Origin: CALKWS01 sp051020515
GTDB taxonomy: Bacteria > Actinomycetota > Actinomycetes > Actinomycetales > Beutenbergiaceae
Direction of reading: 5' to 3'
Assembly: GCF_051020515.1 (NCBI RefSeq)
Contig: NZ_CP194857.1
Span: forward strand, 4,030,001 to 4,094,000
DNA: 64,000 nucleotides
Each line of letters opens with the position of its first letter. Positions within the stretch are counted from its first letter, which is position 1. The notes below the pieces were generated by a model, which searched no databases, had not been told where the DNA came from, and saw nothing but the letters and a program-made list of their open reading frames with translations. A program made the translations under genes and the position numbers. Below, in pieces: positions 1-9,499 of this stretch.

Positions 1-1008
1 TCGAGCACCTTGGCCTGGTCCGGGCTCAGATCATCAAGGAGGCCCGGCTGCACCGCCGGCTCGTGCTCGTCCACGGTGCCCACCGGTCTGATCAGTTCCA
101 GCACCTCCTGCGCCCCGGTGATCAGCACCGCCTCGGCCTCGCGGATCAACCGGTGGCAGCCGGCCGAGGTGGCTGAGGTCACCGGGCCCGGGACCGCGCC
201 CACCGGCCGCATCAGGTCATTGGCGGCCCGCGCGGTGCTCAGCGCACCCGAGCGCCACCCCGCCTCCACCACCACGGTGCCCTTCCCCAGGGCGGCGATC
301 AGTCGGTTCCGCCGCAGGAACCGTGAGCGCATCGGGGCGGTGCCCGGTGGAACCTCGGCGAGGACGACCCCCGAAGCGGCCACCCGGCGCAACAGATCGG
401 TGTTCGCGCTCGGGTAGAACCTGTCGAGTCCGCCCGCCATCACTGCCAGTACGGGCGCATCGGCGGCCAGTGCCGCCTGGTGGGGCCGCGGCGTCGATGC
501 CGAAGGCTCCCCCGGAGGTGATCGTCACGCCGTGCCCGCCCACCTCGTAGGCCAGGTCCTGGGCGACTCGCTGCCCGTAGTCGGTGCACGCCCGCGCACC
601 CACGATCGCCACCGAACTCCGGGCCAGCCGGGCCGGACAAGCACTGCCGACCATCCACAGGCACCACGGCGGGTCGGGCAGGTCATCGACGGCTACGGGC
701 CAGGACTCCTCACCCGGCACCAGCAGCCGTCCGCCCCGGCGGGCGATCACCTCCAACTCCCGGCGCGGATCGAGGTTGTGCAACCGGGGCGACCACCGCT
801 GTGCGGCGGTGACCCAGACCCGTGAGGGCCGCAAGCCGGGCGGAGCGCCCCGGGCCCCGCGGTAGAGCCAGTCCAGTGCCGCTCCGGCGCCGGCGCCGGC
901 CAGCAGCGGGCGGGCTGCGGCGTCGTCGGACTCGGCGATGCGGCTCCAGGCGGCCAGCGCCAGTCGCTCGTCGGTGATGTCGAGGGTGGGTGGGCGCTGT
1001 TCAGCCAT
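1..1008 (-). CDS. dprA: DNA-processing protein DprA, partial and frameshifted
   Basis: DprA binds single-stranded DNA and loads RecA during natural transformation. The reading frame starts at ATG 1008, behind a GGGAG ribosome site, and runs off the left edge. The Rossmann-like DprA core is visible: SVAIVGARACTDYG and TSGGAFGIDAAA lie before the break. After it, in another frame, come AGGLDRFYPSANTDLL and SRFLRRNRLIAALG, the family signature. The frame changes near 481-484, where a run of four G on the plus strand should be three; removing one base restores AAAHQAALA. The gene overlaps the end of yifB by 8 bases, the usual dprA-yifB coupling. The winged-helix C-terminus would lie outside the window. 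Confidence 0.9.
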
Positions 1009-2561
1009 GACGCTCCCGGGTCCGCAGGGTGAAGGCGGTGGCGATGTCCTCGGTACACACCTGGTCCCGCCCGGCCAGGTCGGCCAGCGTCCAGGCCAGG
1101 CGCAGCACCCGGTCATAGCCGCGCATGGTGATCTGGCGGCGGTCCCGGGCGCGGTCCAGATCCCGGGTCAACCGGCGCCCGGCTGCGGCGGTGCGCTCAC
1201 GAACCCACCGGCCCGGGGCCTGCCGGTAGGTGGTCCAGCCGGTTCCTTCCAGCCGGGACCTGGTGCGCTCACGAGCCCGGAGTACCCGCGCACGGACCGT
1301 CTCGGTGTTCTCCCCGGCGGCGGCGGTGGCGAGTTCGGCCTGGGACAGCGGTTCCACCCCGATCTGGATGTCGACCCGGTCCAGCACCGGACCGGAGAGC
1401 CTGGACCGGTAGCGGCGCAGCATCTGCGGGGTGCAGGTGCACCTGCTGTGCGGGCTGCCCGCATGCCCGCACGGGCACGGGTTGGCCGCCAGGACCAGTT
1501 GGAACCGGGCCGGGTAGGAGGTGTGTGCGCCGGAACGGTCCAGGCTCACGTAACCGGCCTCCAGGGGTTGGCGCAGCGTCTCCAGCACCCGCGTAGGAAA
1601 CTCCGGGGCCTCATCCAGGAACAGCACGCCGCAGTGGGCTCGGGAGATCGACCCCGGCCGGGGTGTCCCGCTGCCCCCGCCGACGATCGCCGGCGCGCTG
1701 GCGGTGTGGTGCGGGCTCTCGAACGGTGGCCGCCGGATCAGGCCTGCCTCGGGGCTGAACGTCCCGCACAGGGAGTGGATCGAGGTGACCTCCAGGGCGT
1801 CGGCATCCCCCAGGTCCGGCAACAGCCCGGGCAGCCGTGCCGCCAGCATGGTCTTACCGGTACCGGGCGGGCCCTCCATGAGCAGGTGGTAACCGCCGGC
1901 GGCCGCCACTTCCAGGGCGTGCCGGGCTTGGTGCTGAGCGAGCACGTCACCCAGATCGGCGTCGGGGCCCGAGTGGGCCGCATGGGCGTTTGAGCGGTTG
2001 CGCCGGAGCGCTGCTGCGGATCTGTTCTTCCAGGTCGGGGTCGATCGGCACGCCGTAGTGGCGGACCACGTCGATCAGGTGGCCGACCCCGGTGACCTGT
2101 GCGCCATGGACCAGGGCTGCCTCGGCGGCGTTGGCCTGTGGGACCACCACGTGGGGGTAGCCGGCCCGTACCGCCGCATGGACGGCGGGCAGGACTCCGC
2201 GGGCCGGTTGCACACGGCCGTCCAGACCCAGTTCACCCAAGTGCACCGTCCGTTCGGCCAGCGGCGCTTCGATCTGCCGGTCCGCGCACAGGATCGAGGT
2301 GGCCAGCGCCAGGTCGAAGACCGAGCCACGCTTGGGCACATCTGCCGGGGACAGGTTCACCACGACCTTCTTGTCCGGCCACCGCATCCCGGAGTGCTTC
2401 AGCGCGACCTTCACCCGGTGTTTGGCCTCCTTCATCGCGGTGCTCACCGACCCCACGATGGTGGCCTCGGGGATGCCGGACCCGGCGTCGTCGGACTGCA
2501 CCTCCACCAGCACCCCGCGCATCCCCACCAGGGCTACCGCCCAGGTGCGCCCCAGGCCCAT
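1001..2561 (-). CDS. yifB: YifB-family Mg-chelatase-like AAA ATPase (ComM), frameshifted
   Basis: This is a YifB/ComM AAA+ ATPase, a helicase-like factor that promotes branch migration during transformation in bacteria where it has been studied. The N-terminal Lon-like domain (GLGRTWAVALVGMRG) ends in one frame. The ATPase core follows in another, with Walker A GPPGTGKTM, Walker B LFLDEAPEF and the ANPCPCG zinc motif. The change lies near 1984-1990; taking one C from a CCC run joins the two halves. Start ATG 2561 is preferred because AGGAGG precedes it by a few bases; the more upstream in-frame starts lack this. It overlaps dprA and follows yraN, as in other actinobacteria. Confidence 0.93.
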
Positions 2562-2819
2562 CACCCGGCCTCCTGCCTGCTCATCCCGGGACCGGTGCTC
2601 CGGATCCTGCTGCACATCTCCACCACCTCCACGTTGCAGGCTGCCCGCCGGAGCCAGAGCGGTGGGGGCCCGAGCACAAGGGTTGTGGACGGACGCTACG
2701 ACGCCGTTGCACTGTGAATAGGTGCTCTGCGGCTCGACGGCGCGCCGGCGCTGGCGCGCACCGCCGACACGGCTCCGCGTCGAGGCGCGCAGGGCCGGAC
2801 GTCCATTGCGCGGACCTGG

Positions 2820-3179
2820 TCAGCCGACCGAGCGCAGGTGCCTGACCAGCGCCCCTCCCCCGGGTGGCAGCAGCACCGCGATCACATCGATGCGCACCGC
2901 CGGGAAATAGGACGGGCACTGGGCCAGGAACGCGGCGGCGAGGCGCCGCAGACGCCGCAGTTTCACCCCGGCTACCGCCTCGGCCGGGCTTCCGAACCGG
3001 GTCGAGGTGCGGGTCTTGACCTCCACCACCACCAGGGTGGACCCGTCCTGGGCGACGATGTCGATCTCGCCGGCCGGGCAACGCCAGTTCGTGGCCAGCA
3101 CCCGCATGCCGTGGTTGCGCAACCACCCGGCGGCCACGTGCTCGCCACGTGCCCCGATCTGCTGGTTGTGAGCGGACAC
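2820..3179 (-). CDS. yraN: UPF0102 / YraN family nuclease-fold protein
   Basis: This is a 119-residue protein of the YraN (UPF0102) family, which has a restriction-endonuclease-like fold and no settled function. Family motifs are GARGEHVAAGWL near the N-terminus, then GEIDIVAQDG and VVVEVKTRTS, which carry the presumed E-D-ExK acidic and lysine residues. GTG 3179 is chosen because GGAGGT sits seven bases before it; a GTG 15 bases further up is also in frame. It lies upstream of yifB and dprA, its normal neighbours. The 258 bases between its stop and the yifB start contain no gene that I can support. Confidence 0.9.
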   Translation of the reverse strand: MSAHNQQIGARGEHVAAGWLRNHGMRVLATNWRCPAGEIDIVAQDGSTLVVVEVKTRTSTRFGSPAEAVAGVKLRRLRRLAAAFLAQCPSYFPAVRIDVIAVLLPPGGGALVRHLRSVG

Positions 3180-3273
3180 AGCCACCACCTCCACTGCCCA
3201 GCGTGCCCGCCGGGGGAGGTGAGCACGGAGGCCCCGGGCGCACGTGTGGACAGCGCCTCGGGCTGTGGACGGC

Positions 3274-4875
3274 TCAGACCGGCACGGCCTCGCTCCGCCG
3301 CGACGTGCGGATCGCGCGAAGGTTGATCAGATACGTGAGCACGAAGGCCAGGGACATCGAGGTGAGCATCGAGATCACCATCCCGACCGCGCTGGTGGCG
3401 ATGAACGGAGCGACGAAGGCCGGGACGTATGCGGTGGCCTCGACCCCGAAGGCACCCACCACCGCACCGCCGACGGTCGCCGCGCCGACAGCGGCGGCGA
3501 AGACGCGCCTATCGCCGAACATGAACGGATAAGCCGCCTCGACGAAGGTCCCGAAGAAGAAGTTCACCGGCGCACCGGATCCGGCGAGCGCCCGCTCACC
3601 GCTGGTGCGGGGCTTGATCACGTTGGCCAGGGTGATGCCCAGGCTGACCATGACCAGAGCGACCATGTCGATGGCACCGAAGAAGCTGTGGCCCTTCTGC
3701 CCCATCTCCAGCAGCACCAGCGGCAGGATCACCGCGTGGTAGACCCCGCCGATGATCGCGAACCAGATCACCGCGCCGGCCAGTGCCCCGGCCAGGATCG
3801 GACTGAACACCAGGGCCGCCTCGATGCCGTCCTTGACGGCCAGGCCCAGCCAGTTCGTGACCGGCGCCAACAGGTAGTACACGATCAGTCCCGGTACCAC
3901 TCCCGCGACCGCACCGGTGGCGATGTTGGCGGTGGTGGCCGGGAAGCGCCAGGCCAGGGTCTTTCCGATCAGCCATGCCGCCAGCAGCCCGGACAGGATC
4001 CCGCCGGCCAGCCCGCCCAGGATGCCGCCCTCGGCGGCCAGGATTCCGGCGATCGCACCGGCCACCAGGCCCACCTCATCGAGCCCGGATATCTTGCGCG
4101 CCGCGACCGCCGCGATGACCACCGGAAGACCGGCCATCAGCACGTCGAACACATCGGACAACCCGGCCAGCGGCGGGATCTTGCTCACCGCCAGCACCAG
4201 CGCCAGGGCGATGAAGGCCGGGATGGAGCCGACCATAATGCCGCGGATGCTGATCCGGCGCCACGCGGCCTCACGTGTGTGTCCCGACTGGCTGCCACCG
4301 CCGCCCAGCGCGGGGCGGTACCGAACCTTCCAGTACCGGGCCAGGGCGGAGACGTAGGCCACCGCACGGGTGGTGGAGGTGGTGCCGGTGGTGCCCGAGG
4401 CGCCGACGACGTTCAACCCCATCTGCTGTGCGGTGGCGATCGAGGTCCCCCCGGTTCCGGCGGCCGGGAGGCCTTGCTCGACGCCGGCGGCCACCGTGGC
4501 AGCGTTCGTGCCGGTCGGGTCCGCACTCATCAGGATCAACCCGTCGACTGCGCCCGCGCGCACCTGCTCGGCGATCTCGGCGTCGAGTGCCGCTGCGGCC
4601 CGGTTCACCTCCGCCAGGGTGCCGCGGGCGGTGACCGTGACCCGACCGTCGACCAGGGCGAACAGTTCCGCCGGGGTTTCCTCCGCGGCGCTGTGCATCG
4701 AGGTCTGCGCCGAGACGACCTGCACGTGCGTCAGTTCGAAGCCGGCGGCGTGTACCTGACGCCGGACATCGGCGATCATCCCGGCCGCGTCGTGGCCGCC
4801 GTGGCTGCGCAGGTTCCCCCCGCTACTGCCCAGCAGCGCTATCGTCCGGCGCTGCCCATCCTTGTCCTGGACCAC
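3274..4875 (-). CDS. Orphan PTS EIIC-like membrane protein (fructose type) with unusual N-terminal domain
   Basis: This is a 533-residue membrane protein. From about residue 215 onward there are eight or nine hydrophobic segments resembling fructose-family PTS permeases; FFFGTFVEAAYPFMFGD matches the region where EIIC proteins carry the substrate-site glutamate. The first 190 residues form a soluble Gly/Thr/Ser-rich domain (LLGSSGGN, GTGGTSIATAQ, GASGTTGTTSTT) without the usual EIIB phosphocysteine motif. No EIIA, EIIB or HPr gene lies beside it, so sugar and phosphoryl donor are unknown. The start is GTG 4875 behind GAAAGGG. Assignment to the PTS membrane fold is from sequence pattern; transport of fructose is not claimed. 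Confidence 0.7.
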   Translation of the reverse strand: MVQDKDGQRRTIALLGSSGGNLRSHGGHDAAGMIADVRRQVHAAGFELTHVQVVSAQTSMHSAAEETPAELFALVDGRVTVTARGTLAEVNRAAAALDAEIAEQVRAGAVDGLILMSADPTGTNAATVAAGVEQGLPAAGTGGTSIATAQQMGLNVVGASGTTGTTSTTRAVAYVSALARYWKVRYRPALGGGGSQSGHTREAAWRRISIRGIMVGSIPAFIALALVLAVSKIPPLAGLSDVFDVLMAGLPVVIAAVAARKISGLDEVGLVAGAIAGILAAEGGILGGLAGGILSGLLAAWLIGKTLAWRFPATTANIATGAVAGVVPGLIVYYLLAPVTNWLGLAVKDGIEAALVFSPILAGALAGAVIWFAIIGGVYHAVILPLVLLEMGQKGHSFFGAIDMVALVMVSLGITLANVIKPRTSGERALAGSGAPVNFFFGTFVEAAYPFMFGDRRVFAAAVGAATVGGAVVGAFGVEATAYVPAFVAPFIATSAVGMVISMLTSMSLAFVLTYLINLRAIRTSRRSEAVPV

Positions 4876-4968
4876 GTCCGGTCCCTTTCTCGAAGTCTGC
4901 GTTGACAGGTGTGCCCGACGGCGCCGGGCAGGTTCTGCTGCCCGTGCTCGCGGCGGGGTGGTGGGTGC

Positions 4969-5274
4969 TCAGCCGGGCAGTTCCAGGTCCGGTTTGGCCA
5001 GTTCCTCCACGTTGACGTCCTTGAAGGTCACCACCCGTACGGACTTGACGAACCTGGCCGAGCGGTACACGTCCCAGACCCAGGCGTCTCCGAGGGTCAA
5101 CTCGAAGAACACCTCACCGCCGGCCGAACGGACCTGTAGGTCCACGTGGTTGGCCAGGTAGAAGCGGCGCTCGGTCTCCACCACATAGGAGAACAACCCG
5201 ACCACGTCGCGGTACTCGCGGTACAGCGCGAGTTCGGCGTCGGTCTCATAACTCTCCAAGTCGTCGGCACTCAC
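4969..5274 (-). CDS. DUF2469 family protein
   Basis: This is a 101-residue acidic, aromatic-rich protein of the actinobacterial DUF2469 family, of unknown function (Rv2901c is the mycobacterial member). The sequence starts SADDLESYETDAELALYREY and contains YVVETERRFYLANHVDL and DAWVWDVYR, typical of the family. GTG 5274 is taken as start because it gives the normal family length and overlaps the rnhB stop by four bases (GTGA), suggesting translational coupling. Upstream in-frame sequence is the shadow of rnhB. Confidence 0.9.
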   Translation of the reverse strand: MSADDLESYETDAELALYREYRDVVGLFSYVVETERRFYLANHVDLQVRSAGGEVFFELTLGDAWVWDVYRSARFVKSVRVVTFKDVNVEELAKPDLELPG

Positions 5275-5989
5275 AGGTCCATCATGCCCTGCTCGAGCGC
5301 CACTGTTGTGCCGGGCAACGCCCAACTGCGCCGGTGCCAGGGGGTCGGCCCGCGCTCCCGGAGCGCACGCAGGTGCTCCGGGGCGGCGTACCCCTTGTTC
5401 TCGGCCCACCCGAACTCCGGGTGGTCCGGGTGCAGGGCGGTCATCGCGTCATCGCGCTCACACTTGGCCAGGACGCTCGCCGCGGCCACACGCATGCGCA
5501 CGTCAGATCGGCCTTGATGCGGGTGGTCACCTGCGGCGCCGGCGCCTCCACGACCATCCCCCGGGGCGGGGTGAGCCAGTCATGATGACCGTCCAGGATC
5601 ACCGCCGACGGCGCTGCGTCCTGCTCGGTCAGCGCCGTCAGGGCACGTTGCCCGGCGATCCGCAGTGCCCCGATGATCCCCCACACGTCGATCTCGGCGG
5701 GACTGGCGTGACCGACAGAACTGGCGTACGCCCATCGGCGGATCGGTGCGCACAAGGACTGCCGGACCTGGGGGCGCAGCAATTTCGAGTCGCGCAGACC
5801 GGCCGGGATGCGGCCGGTATCCCTGCGCACCACGACCACGCCCACGCTGACCGGCCCGGCCAGTGCACCACGGCCCACCTCGTCCATGCCGGCGACCAGC
5901 TCGTGACCGGAGTCGATCAGGTCGCGCTCGACATGCCGGCCCGGTGGGCGCGTCCTGCTGCGGCGTTTTGGGCGGTGGGCGGCACTCAT
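5271..5989 (-). CDS. rnhB: Ribonuclease HII, frameshifted
   Basis: RNase HII removes ribonucleotides and RNA primers from RNA-DNA hybrids. The N-terminal part has the catalytic motif AGMDEVGRGALAGPVSVG and AVILDGHHDW. The C-terminal part, in another frame, has VAAASVLAKCERDD, the conserved aspartate-containing end. The break is at about 5486-5491: the coding strand reads CGTGTGG where CGTGG would restore the DLTCACVAAASV join. The start is ATG 5989, four bases after lepB ends. It overlaps DUF2469 by four bases. Confidence 0.92.
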
Positions 5990-5992
5990 CGT

Positions 5993-6784
5993 TCAGGCGG
6001 GGTCGGGCACACCGACGAAAACGTCCTCGCCCCCGGACAGCCAGGTGAGCCGGTCCAGCGGCCACACGATCACGAAGGCACGGCCGGTGACCTGATCAAC
6101 CGGGACGAATCCGCCACCCGCGGCCCCACCGTGGTAACGGGAGTCGGCCGACTGGGCGCGGTTGTCGCCCATCAGCCACAGATGCTCGGCCGGGACGACG
6201 ACGTCGAACTCATCCTGGCTGGGTGCGACCCCGGTGGCCAGGTAGGGCGCCTCGTCGATCGACTCACCGTTGACGCTCACCCGGCCCTGCTCGTCGCAGC
6301 AGACGACCTCATCGCCGGGCAGGCCGATCACGCGTTTGATCACATGCTCATCGGCGTGCTGGGGCAGGATCCCGACGAAGATCAGGGCTTGCTGCCAGAC
6401 CGTGGGCTCGGGCGCGGGGGTATCGCGCAGCCAGCCACCGGGGTCGACGAACACGACCACATCGCCCCGCTCGATGTCACTGACGGCGGGGACCAACTTA
6501 TTCACCACCAGCCGGTCCCCCACGTCCAGGGTGTCCTGCATGGACACGCTCGGGATGAAGAAGGCCTGGGCGAAGAAGGTCTTGATGACGAACGACAGCA
6601 CCAGTGCGGTCACCACCACGATGGTGGTCTCGCGCAGGAACGTGGCGAACGGCCCCCGCTTGCGACGCCGGCGGGGCGAGTCGCCCCGGGCTGCTCCGAC
6701 GGTGGATGTGGTCGCCTCGGAAGCGGGCGCCGGGGTGTCGTCGTCGTTCGCGCTGCCGGCCCCGCTCCGGGGCTGATCGGTCAC
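5993..6784 (-). CDS. lepB: Signal peptidase I
   Basis: This membrane serine protease cleaves signal peptides of exported proteins. The 263 residues begin with a disordered acidic and then arginine-rich cytoplasmic tail (residues 1-45), followed by one membrane segment (about 52-75). The catalytic serine is Ser81 in IPSVSMQDTL and the catalytic lysine is about Lys150 in HVIKRVIGLPGD. The C-terminal box LMGDNRAQSADSR is also present. The start is GTG 6784. It lies between rplS and rnhB, its standard actinobacterial position. Confidence 0.96.
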   Translation of the reverse strand: MTDQPRSGAGSANDDDTPAPASEATTSTVGAARGDSPRRRRKRGPFATFLRETTIVVVTALVLSFVIKTFFAQAFFIPSVSMQDTLDVGDRLVVNKLVPAVSDIERGDVVVFVDPGGWLRDTPAPEPTVWQQALIFVGILPQHADEHVIKRVIGLPGDEVVCCDEQGRVSVNGESIDEAPYLATGVAPSQDEFDVVVPAEHLWLMGDNRAQSADSRYHGGAAGGGFVPVDQVTGRAFVIVWPLDRLTWLSGGEDVFVGVPDPA

Positions 6785-6804
6785 CTGCTACCGGCCGATG
6801 CCGG

Positions 6805-7164
6805 TCAGTTGGCCGGAGTGGTCTCGCGACGCTCGCGAATCCGGGTGGCCTTGCCCTGACGGTCGCGCAGGTAGTACAACTTCGCCCGGCGAACCGCACC
6901 ACGGCTGACGACGTCGATGTGGTCCACGGTCGGTGAGTGCAGCGGGAAGGTCCGCTCCACGCCCACGCCGAAACTGGCCTTGCGCACGGTGAAGGTCTCG
7001 CGCACGCCGCCACCGCTCCGGGCGATCACGGCACCCTGGAACACCTGGATCCGCGAACGGCTCCCCTCGATGACCTTCACGTGTACACGCACGGTGTCAC
7101 CGGCGCGGAACTCGGGCACGTCGGTGCGCAGCGATGCTGCGTCGACTTCGTCCAGGATGTTCAT
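6805..7164 (-). CDS. rplS: 50S ribosomal protein L19
   Basis: L19 sits at the interface of the 30S and 50S subunits. The 119-residue protein shows the family motifs FRAGDTVRVHVKVIEG, RIQVFQGAVIARSG and ERTFPLHSP, and ends RRAKLYYLRDRQGKATRIRERR. The start is ATG 7164 behind AAAGG. The 176-base leader between trmD and rplS carries a perfect 6-bp GC hairpin at 7210-7224 with a three-base loop, 46 bases before the start. It could be a leader or attenuation element, but no conserved structure was recognised. Confidence 0.97.
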   Translation of the reverse strand: MNILDEVDAASLRTDVPEFRAGDTVRVHVKVIEGSRSRIQVFQGAVIARSGGGVRETFTVRKASFGVGVERTFPLHSPTVDHIDVVSRGAVRRAKLYYLRDRQGKATRIRERRETTPAN

Positions 7165-7340
7165 GCTGAGCCTTTCCGCTGTGCCACAGGTCACTCGCGC
7201 TGATACGGGCGGCGGGCGCCGCCGTCGAAGTAGTGGTCGGTGGTCACCCAACGCTCATACGGGCACGCGCTCCCCTGCGGCAGAGGCGTGGAGGGTGGTG
7301 ACCTCGGCATATTCTGCCACACCAGGACGATCGGAGAGAA

Positions 7341-8617
7341 TCAGGCCGATGTTGGACCCAGGGTGAGTTCCATCACGAAGTCGGACTCGATGCTGGAGCC
7401 GACGTTGAACGTGCGCTCCCCCACCCGGGTGAATCCCTGGCTGCGGTAGAACTGCTGCGCACGTTCGTTGAGTTGGCTCACCCCGAGCCAGACCGAGTCG
7501 ACCGAGTCGACCGGGCGGCGCCCGGCCTCCGCGATCGCCGCACGGACCAGGGCCGCGCCGACGCCTCGCCGGTGGTGCTCGGGCAGGACGTAGATCTTGC
7601 TCAACTCCGCGCACGGCCGGGCCCGGACCACAGCGCGGACGTCCTCCGAGCTCGGCTCCTGATAGCCCAACAGCGTGTAGCCCACGATGGCCCCGCCCAG
7701 GGTCGCCAGCAGGATCGTGTGCTCCCGGCTGCGCAGATAGGCGCGCAGTCGCTGGGGATTGAGGTTGGTGTCGACGAAGGTCTGCACGTCGTCGGGGGCG
7801 ATGTGGGCTGGGCAGGCCAGCGGGAAGGTGACCGCGGCTACCTCGGCCAGTTCCTCGACGTCAGCGGCCTTCGCGGGGCGGACCTGCACCGTCCCAGCGG
7901 CCTCCAGCAGGTCGGGGCGGCGCTGGGCGGTGCGTTGCAGTGCGCGGGCACGGCGCCAGCGGCGGATCCGATCGTGATCACCCGAGCGCAGCACCTCGGG
8001 CACCTCCTGGTCACGCCAGTAGGTGGGCCTGGTGTAGACCGGATACTCCAGCAGGCCACCGCTGCCATGGGACTCCTCCACCAGGGACTCGGGGTTGCCG
8101 ACCACCCCGGGTAGCAGGCGTGCCAGCGCCTCGATGATCACCAGGGCCGCGGCCTCGCCTCCGTTCAGCACGTAATCTCCGACGGAGATCTCGCGAACCT
8201 CGATCTGCTCGCCGGCCTGGTAGTGGTGGGCCACCCGGGCGTCGATGCCCTCATACCGCCCGCACGCGAGGACCAACTGGGCCCCGGCGGCGACCATCAG
8301 CGCCAGTTCCTCAGCGGTGGTCTGGGTCAGCGGTTCCCCTGCCGGGGAGGGCAGCACCAGGGTGCGGACATGATGCTGGCCCTGGCTGAACACCTCATCG
8401 AGCGCACGACCCCAGACGTCGGGGCGCATCACCATTCCGGCGCCGCCACCGAAGGGAGCGTCATCGACGGTGCGGTGAGCGTCGGTGGTCCAGTCACACG
8501 CAGATCATGCACGGAGATGTTCAGCAGCCCGTCCCGGCGTGCCTTACCCACCAGGGATAGGTCGAGCGGGTCGAGGTACTGGGGAAAGATGCTCACCACA
8601 TCGATCCGCCCGGTCAC
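7341..8617 (-). CDS. trmD: tRNA (guanine37-N1)-methyltransferase TrmD fused to a C-terminal GNAT acetyltransferase domain; frameshifted
   Basis: TrmD methylates G37 of tRNAs to prevent frameshifting. MTGRIDVVSIFPQYLDP opens the protein, and VLACGRYEGIDARV plus REISVGDYVLNGGE form the S-adenosylmethionine-binding knot. The frame breaks at about 8495-8499; deleting one GT from CGTGTGAC restores HDLRDWTTDAHRTVDDAP. TrmD reaches its normal length near 7890, but the frame stays open into about 180 residues of GNAT fold (VQVRPAKAADVEELAEVAA, then SKIYVLPEHHRRGVGAALV, the acetyl-CoA loop). A GTG at 7889 with GGAG upstream could start the GNAT part separately. It overlaps rimM by four bases. The fusion is seen directly, but a lost stop codon from an indel cannot be excluded. 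Confidence 0.88.
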
Positions 8618-9141
8618 GCCTGCTGCTCCTCATCGGACAGGAGCCCACCGGGCGGGTCGATCGTCACCGTGCCGGCGTCCACATCCACCTCGGGCACGAT
8701 CTGGGACACGAACGGCACGAGCACCTGCTCCCCGGCGGTGGTGCGCAGCACCAGCACGTCATGGGCCGGCATGTGCTGCACGTCCTCGATGCTGCCCAGG
8801 TCCAGGCCAGCCGGGGTGCGGGCGACCAGCCCGCGCAACTGGTGGGGGTACCACGCGTCCGGTTCGTGCACGGGAGGGGCGAGCAGGCTCACTCCGCGCA
8901 GCGCCTGCGCGGCGTCGCGGTCGGTGTGTCCGGTGAAGCGGGCGTGGTACCGGCCGCGGTGCAGGTACAGGTGCGCCACGGCCAGCGGGCCGGCCTCGGG
9001 CGGGTCGGTCACGATCTCGGTACCGGTCGCGAGCCGAGCCTCCGGATCGTCGGTGTGCACCTGCAGTCGGACGTCGCCACGCAGGCCGTGGGGGGGACCG
9101 ATGGTCGCCACCCGCAGCAGTTCCTGATCCTCGCCGGTCAC
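8614..9141 (-). CDS. rimM: 16S rRNA processing protein RimM
   Basis: RimM binds S19 and assists 30S head maturation. The 175 residues show LLRVATIGPPHGLRGDVRL at the start, GRYHARFTGHTDRDAAQALRG, and the PRC-barrel end VLVLRTTAGEQVLVPF followed by PEVDVDAGTVTIDPPGGLL. GTG 9141 is the likeliest start. A GGAGGAGG site lies about 22 bases upstream, followed by an out-of-frame ATG that reads only four codons, so a small start-region error is possible. The stop overlaps the trmD start (ATGA). Confidence 0.93.
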   Translation of the reverse strand: MTGEDQELLRVATIGPPHGLRGDVRLQVHTDDPEARLATGTEIVTDPPEAGPLAVAHLYLHRGRYHARFTGHTDRDAAQALRGVSLLAPPVHEPDAWYPHQLRGLVARTPAGLDLGSIEDVQHMPAHDVLVLRTTAGEQVLVPFVSQIVPEVDVDAGTVTIDPPGGLLSDEEQQA

Positions 9142-9210
9142 TCCCCGATCATGGCGTACCCGCCTCCTCCGGTACACACCCGGCCGGTATCCGCTCGGCG
9201 TCGACACGAC

Positions 9211-9244
9211 GCAGCCACCCGGCCCCGAGGGGCTGGGTGGCTGC
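9211..9244 (-). terminator. Strong GC hairpin between the KH protein gene and rimM
   Basis: An inverted repeat has a perfect 10-bp outer stem (GCAGCCACCC with GGGTGGCTGC), one G-T wobble, a further 5 bp and a two-base GA turn. It lies in the 118-base gap between the KH gene stop and rimM. No clear U-run follows on the minus strand, so it may be an attenuator, pause or RNA-processing site within the rpsP operon rather than a full terminator. Confidence 0.55.
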
Positions 9245-9259
9245 GAAGCTCGGACCGGT

Positions 9260-9499
9260 TCAGCGTCGGTCCACGTCCACGACGTCCACGCGAACCGGGC
9301 CATCGGTGGCCAGTGCGCCGATCACGGTTCGCAGGGCCCGGGCGGTGCGACCGGAGCGCCCGATCACACGCCCGAGATCGGCGGGGTTCACCCGTACCTC
9401 GAGCAGGTCACCGCGGCGCAGCGTCTTGGTGTCGACCCGGACATCGTCAGGGTTGTCCACGATGCCGCGCACCAGGTGCTCGAGCGCATCGGCCAGCAT
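9260..9499 (-). CDS. khpA: KH-domain RNA-binding protein (KhpA type)
   Basis: This is a 79-residue single KH-domain protein that binds RNA and, in Firmicutes, pairs with KhpB. The GxxG-type loop lies in GRVIGRSGRTARALRTVI, preceded by LLEVRVNPADL. Its ATG overlaps the rpsP stop (TGATG). This rpsP-KH-rimM-trmD order is the standard actinobacterial arrangement (Rv2908c in mycobacteria). Confidence 0.94.
   Translation of the reverse strand: MLADALEHLVRGIVDNPDDVRVDTKTLRRGDLLEVRVNPADLGRVIGRSGRTARALRTVIGALATDGPVRVDVVDVDRR

Noticed and set aside
3244..4905. A 553-codon plus-strand frame
   Set aside because: It is antisense to the PTS-like gene; the minus frame shows clear membrane segments and a ribosome site, this one does not.
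9130..9175. An ATG with a good ribosome site just before rimM
   Set aside because: It reads only four codons before a stop, so it is not a gene; at most it hints at a small start-region error or a coupling leader.
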